Source: Eggerthellaceae bacterium UBA5808 (GTDB taxonomy: Bacteria; Actinomycetota; Coriobacteriia; Coriobacteriales; Eggerthellaceae). Taken from it: DNA of 64,000 nt. Position numbers and translations under genes: made by a program. Location: contig DIDE01000061.1 of assembly GCA_002417975.1 (NCBI GenBank), positions 27,340 to 91,339 on the forward strand. Direction: 5' to 3'. The notes below the pieces were generated by a model. The model saw nothing but the letters and a program-made list of their open reading frames with translations. It searched no databases and was not told where the DNA came from. This document shows, piece after piece, positions 8,143-17,084 of this stretch (position 1 is the stretch's first letter; every line of letters starts with the position of its first letter).

Positions 8143-9039
8143 ATGAACGAGAGTTCTACACGATCGCACATGAAGCTATGGGTAGCGCTTGCAGCTGTAC
8201 TGCTTGCTGTTGCTTGCTGCTTCGCAGTAACTCCAAAGGCGTATGCAAGTGGGGTTGACTGGAACAATAGCGTAACGGTTGATGCTACGGCTAATCCATA
8301 TGATGCAACCGCATCAGGAACAGAGCGGAACCAGACGATTAATGTAGTAATGACATTTTCAGCTGCATTGCCTAGCTCTATCAGTTCTGATGATGCGCAA
8401 TCATATCTTCAATCACATACCACTATTGCGGGACGTGCACTAAGCGGTACGTATAACCGAGCTATTACCAATGTTTCTGTAAATAGGAACGAGATTGCTT
8501 TTACTGTTGGTCCTAACACGGCAGGCATGACGGCAATCTACTCTGGCGAATTTAAAGTAACAGCAGACGCTGATGCTAATAGTGCGTTCGCAAGTGCTAT
8601 GGGCGGACAACCAGTTGAGACTCTTATTAATACTGGGCTGGGACTTACGGTAATAAATAGTAGTGATCAAAAAACGGCAACTATAGTAGTTTCGTCATTA
8701 CCTAAGTGCCGGGCGATGAATTTCTTCCTTCTCTCGGACGGATCAGATTATATGTTTACAAATGGCTCGTCTGCTGATGGTAATGGTTTGACTATTCACT
8801 CTCATATGTTTTTCCAACAGACGGCAGCAAATTATGCAGCTGAGATTGTAAATGCTGCTAATAATGCTGGCGCTGCAGATCTTGGCTATACGTTCCAAGT
8901 AGAAAATGGAAATGTCAAAATTGCTAAGACTGACGGAAGTGCAATGTCAGGTATTAATGCGGTGATTTATGATGGCAATTATTTAAATCAGAATAGGCTT
9001 GCGGTTGGCACTACGACAGAACAGCCCATGCAAAATTAA
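8143..9039 (+). CDS. Secreted protein with HxH motif, distant relative of the 22.3 kb protein
   Basis: 298 residues with a classical signal peptide (KLWVALAAVLLAVACCFAV, cleavage after ~AYA-S at residue ~31) and no membrane anchor or sorting motif. The mature part is mainly beta-like: an N-terminal domain (VVMTFSAALP ... EIAFTVGPNTAG ... GEFKVTAD) and a C-terminal domain (LTIHSHMFFQQT ... AAEIVNAANNAG ... NAVIYDGNY). The same order of elements, including the HxH motif, appears in the protein encoded at 22301-23287 inside the ABC-transporter operon, so both probably bind related ligands. No known domain was recognised. AAGGGGG precedes the ATG by 9 bases. The LuxR-type regulator next door probably controls it. 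Confidence 0.75.
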   Translation: MNESSTRSHMKLWVALAAVLLAVACCFAVTPKAYASGVDWNNSVTVDATANPYDATASGTERNQTINVVMTFSAALPSSISSDDAQSYLQSHTTIAGRALSGTYNRAITNVSVNRNEIAFTVGPNTAGMTAIYSGEFKVTADADANSAFASAMGGQPVETLINTGLGLTVINSSDQKTATIVVSSLPKCRAMNFFLLSDGSDYMFTNGSSADGNGLTIHSHMFFQQTAANYAAEIVNAANNAGAADLGYTFQVENGNVKIAKTDGSAMSGINAVIYDGNYLNQNRLAVGTTTEQPMQN

Positions 9040-9053
9040 GATGTATTTAGAGA

Positions 9054-9086
9054 CTTCCCCCTTCGGCATTCATGTTGAGGGGGAAG
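9054..9086 (+). terminator. Hairpin between the secreted protein and the BspA-like gene
   Basis: CTTCCCCC (9054-9061) pairs with GGGGGAAG (9079-9086). No long T run follows, so it may be an attenuator or mRNA stabiliser rather than a full terminator; transcription could continue into the 9117 gene. Confidence 0.5.
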
Positions 9087-9116
9087 CTCCTGTATTTACT
9101 AAAAAGGAAGGAAAGT

Positions 9117-9422
9117 ATGAGGTACTGTCGAACATGCAATAAGTTAGCGATATTGGTTTTTATAACAATCCTCGTATTCGGTGCTATCCAGCTAATAGGT
9201 ACTAATAGTGCATATGCAGATACAGCTGGAGCGGTATCTTGCCACGTTGATTCAAAAAGAGCTCCCGTCGGGAAGGTAACTGTTGATTACGATGCGCCAT
9301 CGGGAACATTAACATTTTCTGGCTCTGGAACAGTTGGTGGGTTAAGAAATAGATTTTACACTGATCAGCTACCTGATTCAGTAAATGCAGAGAAGATATT
9401 AGTTGACGTTAAAAAATTGTGA
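9117..9422 (+). pseudogene. N-terminal fragment of a BspA-like surface protein (frameshifted)
   Basis: 101 residues: signal peptide (KLAILVFITILVFGAIQLI, cleavage near AYA-D at ~34) and the typical N-terminal strand of BspA-like proteins (GTLTFSGSGTV), ending in ILVDVKKL and a TGA stop. AAGGAAGG precedes the ATG at 9117. Alone it carries no functional domain. Reading one base back in the six-A run 9411-9416 would give VDVKKIVIQQGVTVKD, which is exactly the usual BspA transition into its leucine-rich repeats. So this and the next frame were one gene of ~1,120 residues. It could be inactivated, phase-variable, rescued by slippage, or a sequencing error. Confidence 0.8.
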
Positions 9423-12400
9423 TACAACAAGGCGTAACAGTAAAAGATCCGTATTTTAGTAAATCTATTACAATGTATGGCGCAATGTTCTCAAATTTAA
9501 AGAGCATTGTTGTAGAAGATGGTGCTGTTGTCAAAGATAAGAAACTAAAAGAGTATATAGCAAATTTATCTGATTCAAATGTTACCGATGAGCAGGGTAT
9601 AACGTATAAAGATTCTACAAAGTCAAAAGTGATTTCGGTGGTGCCAACTGGATCCTCGATTATGCTTCCATCTTCTGTGTCGAGTATTGCACCTGATGCT
9701 TTTACTCAATGCACAGATTCTTTAATCTCGATAAGGGTTTCTGAAAATAATAGTAATTATAAATCTGTAGATGGAGCTCTCTTTAATAGCGACGGATCAT
9801 TAGTATATATCCCGCTAGGAATACAAGGCTCTCTTAACTTACCAGAAGGTCTTACGACAATTAAAGCTGAAGATTTACAAAAGCGTTCAGGGCTAACGGC
9901 TTTAACACTTCCATCTAGCTTAACATCTATCGTATGCCATGGTTCCGATGCTGGTGATCTTCCCTTTTACCAAGATAGTAGTTTAAGCAATATTACCGTA
10001 GCAAGCACTAATACAGTGTACTCAGCAGCCGATGGGGTTTTGTATGAAGCAGGAACAGCTGGAACAAAGGTTCTTGATGCTGTACAAAATTTACCGAGTG
10101 TTGTAGAGGTTCCTGAGGGGGTTACCGATTTAGGCATATGGGTATTCTCTGGTAAAAAAGGGCTTACCAGTATTACATTGCCTGCGTCTTTGACTAGTCT
10201 AAGCCAAGATGCTTTGTATGGGTGCGATCAACTTACCTCTATTAAGTTTCCAGATACTATAAAGAGTATCGCTCTTAAAGGTTGTTCAGGACTTACATCC
10301 TTAGATATTCCCGACGGTGTTACGAGCTTATCAATTTACGATTGTCCAGCGCTCACATCCCTAGATATTCCTGCGAGTGTTGCAAGCATTCCTACTTTAG
10401 ATCATTGTGCGGCGTTGAAATCGATTACCGTTGCAGATGGTGGGCATTTCCGTTTCGATGATGGAGTGCTTTATGACTCAAAAGATAATATTATTTTTGA
10501 GACAAAATATCCTAATGGACGTGATTATGTCATATTTCCCAAAGGGACGACTACTGCGACGCTTGACGCGAATAAATGTGCTAAAGGGGATTTCTACGGT
10601 AATTCTTTTGCAGCATGCTATAGCACTTTAACAACAATCGTAAGTAATAATCCAGATTACGTTGTAGTGGATGGTGTCCTTTTTTCTTCCGATATGAAAC
10701 AGTTGATTAAGGCGCCAACAACATTAACGGGTACCTATATAGTTCCTGACAGTGTTACAAGTATTGCTGCGTTTGCATTTGCAGGATGCACAAAAGTAAA
10801 TGCCATTGTGATGCCAAATGCTGGTATAAAAAATATTGGAGCCCGTGCCTTTAGCCAAGTATCCCTAAAATCAGTTCAACTTCCATCAACATTATGGCAA
10901 GGTAAAAAAGCAACAGATTTTATTGCAGATGCGGCACAGTCATGTATCTATCCTTTATTCTCTATGGCGGATGCTACCTATATATCGCTTCCTTCAGCAA
11001 ATGATACTTCTAGTCCAAAAGTGAATCACACACTTGCTGCACTGGATTTTTCGTTATACACGCAAACGTTTTTGCCCAATTATATGTTTTCGGGGCTGTA
11101 TGGATTAACGGAAATTTCTCTGCCAAAGAACATTATGTCTATCGGTAATGGCACATTCTTTGCTTGTCCTAATTTGAAGAACGTTTATGCATTTAATCAG
11201 AACTTGCAGATAGCGACGGCGGGAGAAACGGGCGATCCAACCTTGGGTTGGGTTTCGAGCACACCATCAAGTTTCTCAGCGTTAAACTCGAAGAATCTGG
11301 GAGAGTATGCAACAAATACTGGCATGACGTTCTACGGATTGAATTACACAACAAATACGACCAAAACGTATGCGGATAAATATGGGTGCACCTTTAAGCC
11401 GTTTGCTTTCTTGGGTAATTACAGCGATTCGGCAAAATTGGCTCAAAAGGTCGAAGGCGGAACATCGACGCTCAACTATTTGACGTCTAGCAACACGGCT
11501 TCGATTGCAAGTATGACCTACACGGGTTCAGAATTAACGCCAACCATCACTGTAGATTATGCTGCATCGTCTGATCCAGCTGTTGCGCAACGAACACTAT
11601 CACCAGGCAACGACTGCACGGTTGTATATAAAGATTCAGCAGGCAATGCTGTATCAAAAATCGTCAATCCTGGTACATATACCGCTACGATAACGGGCGA
11701 TGAAAAGAGCGTATTTGGCACCACGACCGCAAGCTTTACGGTTGTTGGACCTGCTGGCACCAGTGTAAAGATGAACGATGTATCTGGTACGGGCATCACA
11801 GCAAATGGATCCTTATGGGGCTCTAATGTTGATAGGAAAGATGCTTCGAACATTCAGCTCGTGGTTGATCCTGTAACATCTGGCGATGCTTACAATAAGC
11901 TGGCAAAAACGCTAGGCGATGGTGACCTGTTGGGAATGTACAACATATTCCTAATGGTTAACGGTACAGAAGTTCATGATAACTTTGGAACGCTTACACT
12001 TTCGTTCCCCGTTGACAGTACGTACAACGGACGCACGGTTACTATCCAGCACCTGCATAAAGACGGATCGGTTACCTCACAACAATCTGTGGTTGCAAAC
12101 GGAAAAGTAAAGATTGTCGCGAGCGATTTGTCCGATTTCTCCCTTGAGGTTATGCCGGCATCGGCATCAACAACACCACAAGCAGCTGGTAAGGGTTCGG
12201 GTTCAACGACAACAGCGTCAGGCCAAACTGCTGGTCAGCAATTAGCCCAAACCGCCGCTCAGCAAGCGCAACAAACTCCGCAAACTGCACAAACAGTAGC
12301 TCAAGGTGCAGGTACGACAACGCAGCCAGCAGCGGCTACGTCGCAAAAGTCGAACGTTAAAACGGGCGATGTTGCTAGTACGTTCCTGTGGACACTCGTT

Positions 12401-12490
12401 CTCTTGTGTGCGGGATCTGCAGCTGCGGCAGTTGGATCGTCGCGCCGTCGTAAGGCTCATGTGGTTAATGAATTACATGTGCTGAAATAA
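9419..12490 (+). pseudogene. BspA-like leucine-rich-repeat cell-surface protein, main part (lacks its own signal peptide)
   Basis: About 1,020 codons. Residues ~60-600 contain LRR_5/BspA-type repeats (LTSITLPASLTSLSQDALYG, LTSLDIPASVASI, VPDSVTSIAAFAFAGC, LTEISLPKNIMSIGNGTFF). Then comes an Ig/MBG-like segment (~690-770), a further beta domain, a Gln/Thr/Ala-rich stalk (~930-980), and NVKTGD followed by a membrane helix and RRRK. That end resembles an LPXTG-type anchor, but the Leu-Pro is missing (Asn-Val-Lys-Thr-Gly), so sortase use is doubtful. BspA-like proteins mediate adhesion. The frame opens with a GTG overlapping the TGA of the upstream fragment (GTGA). Reinitiation there would give a cytoplasmic protein without signal peptide, so a frameshifted surface-protein gene is the better reading. 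Confidence 0.85.
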
Positions 12491-12518
12491 CCAATCACGC
12501 ATTAACTATGCATGCATG

Positions 12519-12550
12519 CCACAACGCGGGATTTACGTCTCGCGTTGTGG
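12519..12550 (+). terminator. Strong hairpin downstream of the BspA-like gene
   Basis: CCACAACGCG (12519-12528) and CGCGTTGTGG (12541-12550) form a perfect 10-bp stem with a 12-base loop. It is followed by TGGGGT rather than a T run, so it may be Rho-assisted or a boundary element before the next operon. Confidence 0.55.
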
Positions 12551-12605
12551 TGGGGTATGTGGTGCATCCTTCTAGCTTTGAAACCGAAAAATCGAGGTCT
12601 CTTTC

Positions 12606-14165
12606 ATGAATATACGTGCAGCTCGTGGCTTTAGAGCAGGTGTTTTATTCTGCTTGATGGCAGGGCTATGTATAGTTTCGATTTGTATGCCTACTCAAGC
12701 ATTTGCTGTAGTAAATCTGGGACAGGTTTCTATTTCGATGCCTGGGTATGCCTCGTTGACCGCAGGTGAAAGCGACACTATGTCGTGTGTGGTGTCGCCT
12801 ATGTCGTCGTCGCAAATTCCAAACTGTGCAACTGATTATTGTCCAAGCGGATGCGAAGCGGTATCGGCAGGATGCCTGGATGCTTCTGGACAATGCACGT
12901 GCAACGGTGGCGGATACAGCACCTACTATTCTGCGGTAAACGTGTATTCAAGTAATCCCGGTGTCGCGCGCGCTTCATGGAATAACGGAACGTTATGCGT
13001 ATCAACATATGCTGCTGGAACGGCTACGCTTACAGCGACTGCTTCGCTGCGTCTACATACTGACGCAACTGCATCTATGACGGTTGACGTGGCGGAACCT
13101 GCAGCTGCGCCAGCGGCAAATGAAAATACCGTATCACCATCAGGTAATGCCACTGCAACAAACGAAACAGTTACGAGTGGTGGAGTAACAAGTTCGCCAG
13201 TTTCTAGTAGTAGCGGCAGTGCGAATGTGTCAACAGGTGCTAATGCTGTTGTTGCTTCGATCGTTGGTAGTGCGGCGGGTATTGCGGTGGGCGACAACTC
13301 CGCATCGGGAGGACAGACGCTGGTAGCATCTCTTTCGGATGCGGATGTGTCGCCGAAAGATCTGATAGGTCAGGTTGCTGGTACCGCTGATCAAGTAATG
13401 TTTTGGGCGGGATCTGATGAAGCTGTTCCCGACTATATTTGGTATGCATCAGGAACCAAGATTACCGCAGCTCCAGAAAACGACGTGAATCTGTCGGTTG
13501 TAGATGCAACGGCTTCGAATACGCAATTATCTGAATTGCTTAAAGGAAAAACGTACTGCTGCATGGATGCGAGTGCGTGTGGTATATTGCCAGGTCCTAT
13601 GACGTTGCTGTGGCGAACGGCAAAAGTGTTTCCAAACGATACCTACGTAACGCTTTATTCCTACGACAGTTCAACGAACAAACTTACCCGCATCCAAAAA
13701 AATTTGCAGGCAAAGGATGGCTACGTTTCGTTTGAGGTGACCGAGGGTAAGGTATTTGTGCTGTCCGACGATCCTGATTTGGAATCGGCGGGAACGGTTG
13801 CCATGACTGATGTAGACACTATAGCTGATGATATGTCTGCGGAAGGAACAGGTTCTTCTGATAGTAATCAACCAAAGCAAACTACCCTGCTGCCTTGGGT
13901 TGTAGGCATAGGACTGGCAGTACTTATAGCCGCGATTGTATTTGGTATCTATCGTAAGCATCATCAAAAATCGGGCGAAACAAGCAATGATGCTACATCG
14001 TCTTGTAATACTGCTGAAAGCAGAATAGACATAACAGAGGATAATAAGGTTGCAGACGGCAATACTAATGAAATCCTAGACGGATCAGCAGATACAACTC
14101 CTGATGAAACCGATGTTTCGCAAAGCTCCAAAGATGCACCGTCAACGATGAAAGGCGAAAAGTAA
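12606..14165 (+). CDS. Cysteine-rich Ig-like (BIG_2-type) surface protein, membrane anchored (first of three)
   Basis: 519 residues: signal peptide (~1-34, ending QAFA), an Ig-like domain with the BIG_2 ending VYSSNPGVARASWNNGTL ... AAGTATLTATAS (~100-150), and a cysteine-rich insertion inside it (CATDYCPSGC, then GCLDASGQCTC). A Ser/Ala/Thr-rich linker follows, then a second domain (~250-400) and a C-terminal membrane helix (WVVGIGLAVLIAAIVFGIY, ~430-450) with a polar cytoplasmic tail of ~65 residues. The next two genes encode relatives. The cysteine spacing suggests metal or haem binding or disulfides; this is inference. GAGG lies ~9 bases before the ATG. It appears to be the first gene of the large operon. 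Confidence 0.75.
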   Translation: MNIRAARGFRAGVLFCLMAGLCIVSICMPTQAFAVVNLGQVSISMPGYASLTAGESDTMSCVVSPMSSSQIPNCATDYCPSGCEAVSAGCLDASGQCTCNGGGYSTYYSAVNVYSSNPGVARASWNNGTLCVSTYAAGTATLTATASLRLHTDATASMTVDVAEPAAAPAANENTVSPSGNATATNETVTSGGVTSSPVSSSSGSANVSTGANAVVASIVGSAAGIAVGDNSASGGQTLVASLSDADVSPKDLIGQVAGTADQVMFWAGSDEAVPDYIWYASGTKITAAPENDVNLSVVDATASNTQLSELLKGKTYCCMDASACGILPGPMTLLWRTAKVFPNDTYVTLYSYDSSTNKLTRIQKNLQAKDGYVSFEVTEGKVFVLSDDPDLESAGTVAMTDVDTIADDMSAEGTGSSDSNQPKQTTLLPWVVGIGLAVLIAAIVFGIYRKHHQKSGETSNDATSSCNTAESRIDITEDNKVADGNTNEILDGSADTTPDETDVSQSSKDAPSTMKGEK

Positions 14166-15937
14166 TGAAAGTGAACGTATTAGGTCACCGTAGAGCGGCC
14201 TTGTTTATGTTGTCTGCACTACTGGTAGTTGCGATGGCTTGTGTGGCGATGCCATCATCTGCATGGGCATACTATTCGTTGTCGCCAGTGGAAATTTACT
14301 TAGGTAGCAATTCGATATCCATGGGTGCTGGAGAATCTGCCAGCATTGGATGCGGACTCAGTATTGCCAGTGAAGAGCAAACAGTCGGCTGTGGTATGGC
14401 TGAATGTCCTCAAGGTTGCGGTGATTTAACGACACCTCAGGGAGTAAAAGGCGGATGTGCCGATGTAAATGGCTGGTGTACTTGTATGGGCACGGCGTAT
14501 TCCGCATATGGCACAAATGTTGCTGTGTATTCTGATAATCCAGGTGTCGCGCGTGCAAGCTATAGCAATGGCGTTTTGAATGTAACAAGTTATGGTGCGG
14601 GATCGGCAACACTCACGGTGAGCGCTACACTGCAGCAACACAATGATGCTGCTGCGTACGTAACGGTAGATGTTTCTGACAATAATGCATCGTCTGGTGG
14701 CTCAGGCAATTCGGGTGGCTCGGGCTCATATTCAGGTGGATCCACGACGGTTGTTCCCACAGATTCAGTTTCGGGTGGATCGGGTGCGGCGGCTTCTAAT
14801 GGTGCCTCATCAGGTGCGGTTGCTGTAAATCCTTCGGGGTCTGTTGCCGTGTCTGCCACGGGCGTGCCAGCTGCTGCTGCGGCAGTTGCTGCTACAGACG
14901 AAAAGAATGAGAAAGTAGTAGAAGCCGCTGATGGTACAAAGGCGCTGATTGTCCAGGCAAACGCAGCGGCAAATTGTGCCGAAGAACTTTCCCAAATTGC
15001 CGGTACCGAGGGAACATGCACATTCTGGACGGGTGCGAGTTCCGACAAGCCTGATATTTCTTGGACTTTTAAAGGAACCGATTTGGACCCTGACGGAGAT
15101 CTGAATATGGATCTGGGCGTAACGGTATCAGAAAAAGGTACCGGCACGGTGGCGGATGTGCTTGCAAACGCAAAGGATTCGCTCGTTATGGATTGGCAGC
15201 AGGAAGGACCGCTGCCTGGTAAGGCGAGCGTATATGTGCGCACCGCAGGCAAATATGCTGATGGCACGACGTTGTCGTTGTTCTGCTTTAACAAAGATAC
15301 GGGTAAGTTTGAGCTGCAGAAAAGTGGCATAACTGTCACAAGCGGGTATGCATCATTCGACATGGATCATTGCAGTACATGGGCGCTTTCCACCGATGAT
15401 CTGACTAAATATTCAGCCTCTACGTTGGATTCGTCGAATGCAGGCGATCAAAAAGATTCAGTACTAGAAGATATCGCACACGTTAATACCGAAGGTGCAA
15501 CGGATGGGCTACCTGTTGCTGCCATTGTTGCTCTTATTATCGCTGCGCTCGCGGTAATAGCTATCATCATCGCTGTTGTGCTGCGCAAGCGTAATGCGCG
15601 TGCCATCGAGCCCGATACATTGAGTGATACAACCGATGATGCTGCTGTAGTCGATAGTAAAGCGGCCGTATCCGATACCGATGCCGATATGATCGATAGT
15701 GCTGATGCTGATAGTGATGTCGATGGAGAAGCTAGTTCGTTAACTGAGGGTGCCGATAGCGATTTATCCGCTGATAGTGAAATTGCGGACGAATCTGAAG
15801 ATCAAACTAAAGCTGAATCTGCCGGTACATCCGAAGACGAATTCGAACCTGAAGACAAACCTGAATCAGATGATACATCCAAGGATGAATCTGATGAGAG
15901 CGCAGCAACCGATGTCGCAAAGGACGACAAAGCATAA
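14165..15937 (+). CDS. Cysteine-rich Ig-like surface protein, membrane anchored (second of three)
   Basis: 590 residues, clearly paralogous to the preceding protein: signal peptide to ~WAY (residue ~36), the Cys-rich BIG_2-type domain (CGMAECPQGCGD, GCADVNGWCTC, VYSDNPGVARASYSNG), a Gly/Ser linker (~170-220), and the second shared domain (IAGTEGTCTFWTGASSDKPD, PLPGKASVYVRTAGKYADGT, GYASFDMDHCSTWALS). A membrane helix follows (LPVAAIVALIIAALAVIAII, ~445-470) and then a ~120-residue very acidic Asp/Ser/Glu cytoplasmic tail. Its ATG overlaps the previous stop (TAATG), implying translational coupling. The acidic tail is unusual and could contact a cytoplasmic partner such as the ABC proteins encoded downstream; that is speculation. 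Confidence 0.75.
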   Translation: MKVNVLGHRRAALFMLSALLVVAMACVAMPSSAWAYYSLSPVEIYLGSNSISMGAGESASIGCGLSIASEEQTVGCGMAECPQGCGDLTTPQGVKGGCADVNGWCTCMGTAYSAYGTNVAVYSDNPGVARASYSNGVLNVTSYGAGSATLTVSATLQQHNDAAAYVTVDVSDNNASSGGSGNSGGSGSYSGGSTTVVPTDSVSGGSGAAASNGASSGAVAVNPSGSVAVSATGVPAAAAAVAATDEKNEKVVEAADGTKALIVQANAAANCAEELSQIAGTEGTCTFWTGASSDKPDISWTFKGTDLDPDGDLNMDLGVTVSEKGTGTVADVLANAKDSLVMDWQQEGPLPGKASVYVRTAGKYADGTTLSLFCFNKDTGKFELQKSGITVTSGYASFDMDHCSTWALSTDDLTKYSASTLDSSNAGDQKDSVLEDIAHVNTEGATDGLPVAAIVALIIAALAVIAIIIAVVLRKRNARAIEPDTLSDTTDDAAVVDSKAAVSDTDADMIDSADADSDVDGEASSLTEGADSDLSADSEIADESEDQTKAESAGTSEDEFEPEDKPESDDTSKDESDESAATDVAKDDKA

Positions 15938-15954
15938 TCGAAATACACGGAAGG

Positions 15955-16644
15955 GTGGGGACTTTGAATAGGTGCATTTCTTATACACGCAGACGCGCGC
16001 AGCTTTTGCTGCGATGCGTCGCGGTGTGTCTTGTTATGGTCTGGGCGATTGCGAGCCCCACCTCGTCAATCGCTTGGGCCGCCACAAAAATAGTGGGTGA
16101 TCTATCTCTTGATGCGCCCGAGCATATAGATCTTGCATGCATCGATATGATTGCATTGCCGGTGAACACCGATCCTGATTCCATCCAGACAGGTGTCCCT
16201 TGCGGGATGCTTGAGATGTGTGGTCAGGATCCGTGTTTATGCGGCTCAGTTGATAGCTATGGCGCGTGTGCATGTAATGGGCTGCAGACGACAAAACCCG
16301 ATATCAAAGCAGTGTCGGATGATCAATCCCTTGTACATATTGTGCAAGTTTTCGGAAAGCCTTACCTAGTAGTAACAGGGACAGGTTCAACAACTATTCA
16401 CGTTGATGCTTCGCTTATTCATTACAATTCCGCATCATGTGATATTCAAGTACAGACGGCGGCGTTTTCTCCGTTTGATATGGCAAAGATACTTGTTGCT
16501 TTAGGGGTGCTGGCCGTCGCTGTCTTTCTGGCGATTACCCTTATTCGTCTTGTGATGCATGTATTTAAAAAGGTAACAACATCGATCGTGCGTCACTCGC
16601 GCGCACGCGGTGATACGAACAAAGAAAGATTGGATAGGAAATGA
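15955..16644 (+). CDS. Cysteine-rich membrane-anchored surface protein (third of three, short)
   Basis: 229 residues: signal peptide (LLLRCVAVCLVMVWAIASP, cleavage near AWA-A), a single Cys-rich Ig-like domain (GVPCGMLEMCGQDPCLCGS, GACACNGLQ, GTGSTTIHVDASLIHYNSASC) and a C-terminal membrane helix (ILVALGVLAVAVFLAITLI) with a basic tail. It lacks the second domain present in its two larger relatives. The start is GTG 15955 or TTG 15964. The stop overlaps the ATG of the DUF4418 gene (ATGA). It is probably part of the same cell-surface complex as its neighbours. Confidence 0.7.
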   Translation: MGTLNRCISYTRRRAQLLLRCVAVCLVMVWAIASPTSSIAWAATKIVGDLSLDAPEHIDLACIDMIALPVNTDPDSIQTGVPCGMLEMCGQDPCLCGSVDSYGACACNGLQTTKPDIKAVSDDQSLVHIVQVFGKPYLVVTGTGSTTIHVDASLIHYNSASCDIQVQTAAFSPFDMAKILVALGVLAVAVFLAITLIRLVMHVFKKVTTSIVRHSRARGDTNKERLDRK

Positions 16645-17078
16645 AAAAGAAAAAGTGGGACGTTATTTCGATCGTGCTCGTCGTTCTATCTTTGGTGGCG
16701 ACAATTTGCGCGTTTGCTTTAGGTGGATGCAGTACCTGTGTGGAAACCGCAGCTGGTGGCTGCGTTCCTATGAAATGTCATTGGACATTTATAGCTGTTG
16801 GGCTCATTCAGATTATGGCTATTGCGGCAGCAGGCATGGGATTTACGACGCCGGGTGTACACGGTAGACGGGTATGTACCGCAATGGTTGTTTTGGTAAA
16901 CGTAATTGGGCTGTTTGCATTTTACGGACCGCTTATGGGATTGTGCACTAACGCCGATATGCCATGTCATATGCATGCGCTTGTGGTCAGTGTGCTGCAA
17001 ATTATTTCATTGGTCGTAGCGATTTATGCGTTCTTCGCGTGCAGCCCCTCTCAGAAAAAACCTAAAAAGGAAATGTAG
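16641..17078 (+). CDS. DUF4418-family membrane protein
   Basis: 145 residues with four membrane segments and a conserved pattern of soft-metal ligands: CSTC ~30-33, PMKCHW, GLCTNADMPCHMH. This matches DUF4418 (PF14387), which often sits beside MacB/FtsX-type ABC transporters in anaerobes. The function is not established. The paired MxCH and CHMH motifs at membrane boundaries suggest a site for copper or haem; this is inference from the residues. It overlaps the previous gene by four bases and is followed 6 bases later by the permease gene, so it is translationally coupled. Confidence 0.82.
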   Translation: MKKKKWDVISIVLVVLSLVATICAFALGGCSTCVETAAGGCVPMKCHWTFIAVGLIQIMAIAAAGMGFTTPGVHGRRVCTAMVVLVNVIGLFAFYGPLMGLCTNADMPCHMHALVVSVLQIISLVVAIYAFFACSPSQKKPKKEM

Positions 17079-17084
17079 GATCTT

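Noticed and set aside
14590..15363. A 257-codon minus-strand frame opposite the second Cys-rich protein
   Set aside because: Shadow of a Ser/Ala/Thr/Gly-rich gene; no start signal, and the plus-strand gene has signal peptide, paralogues and coupling.
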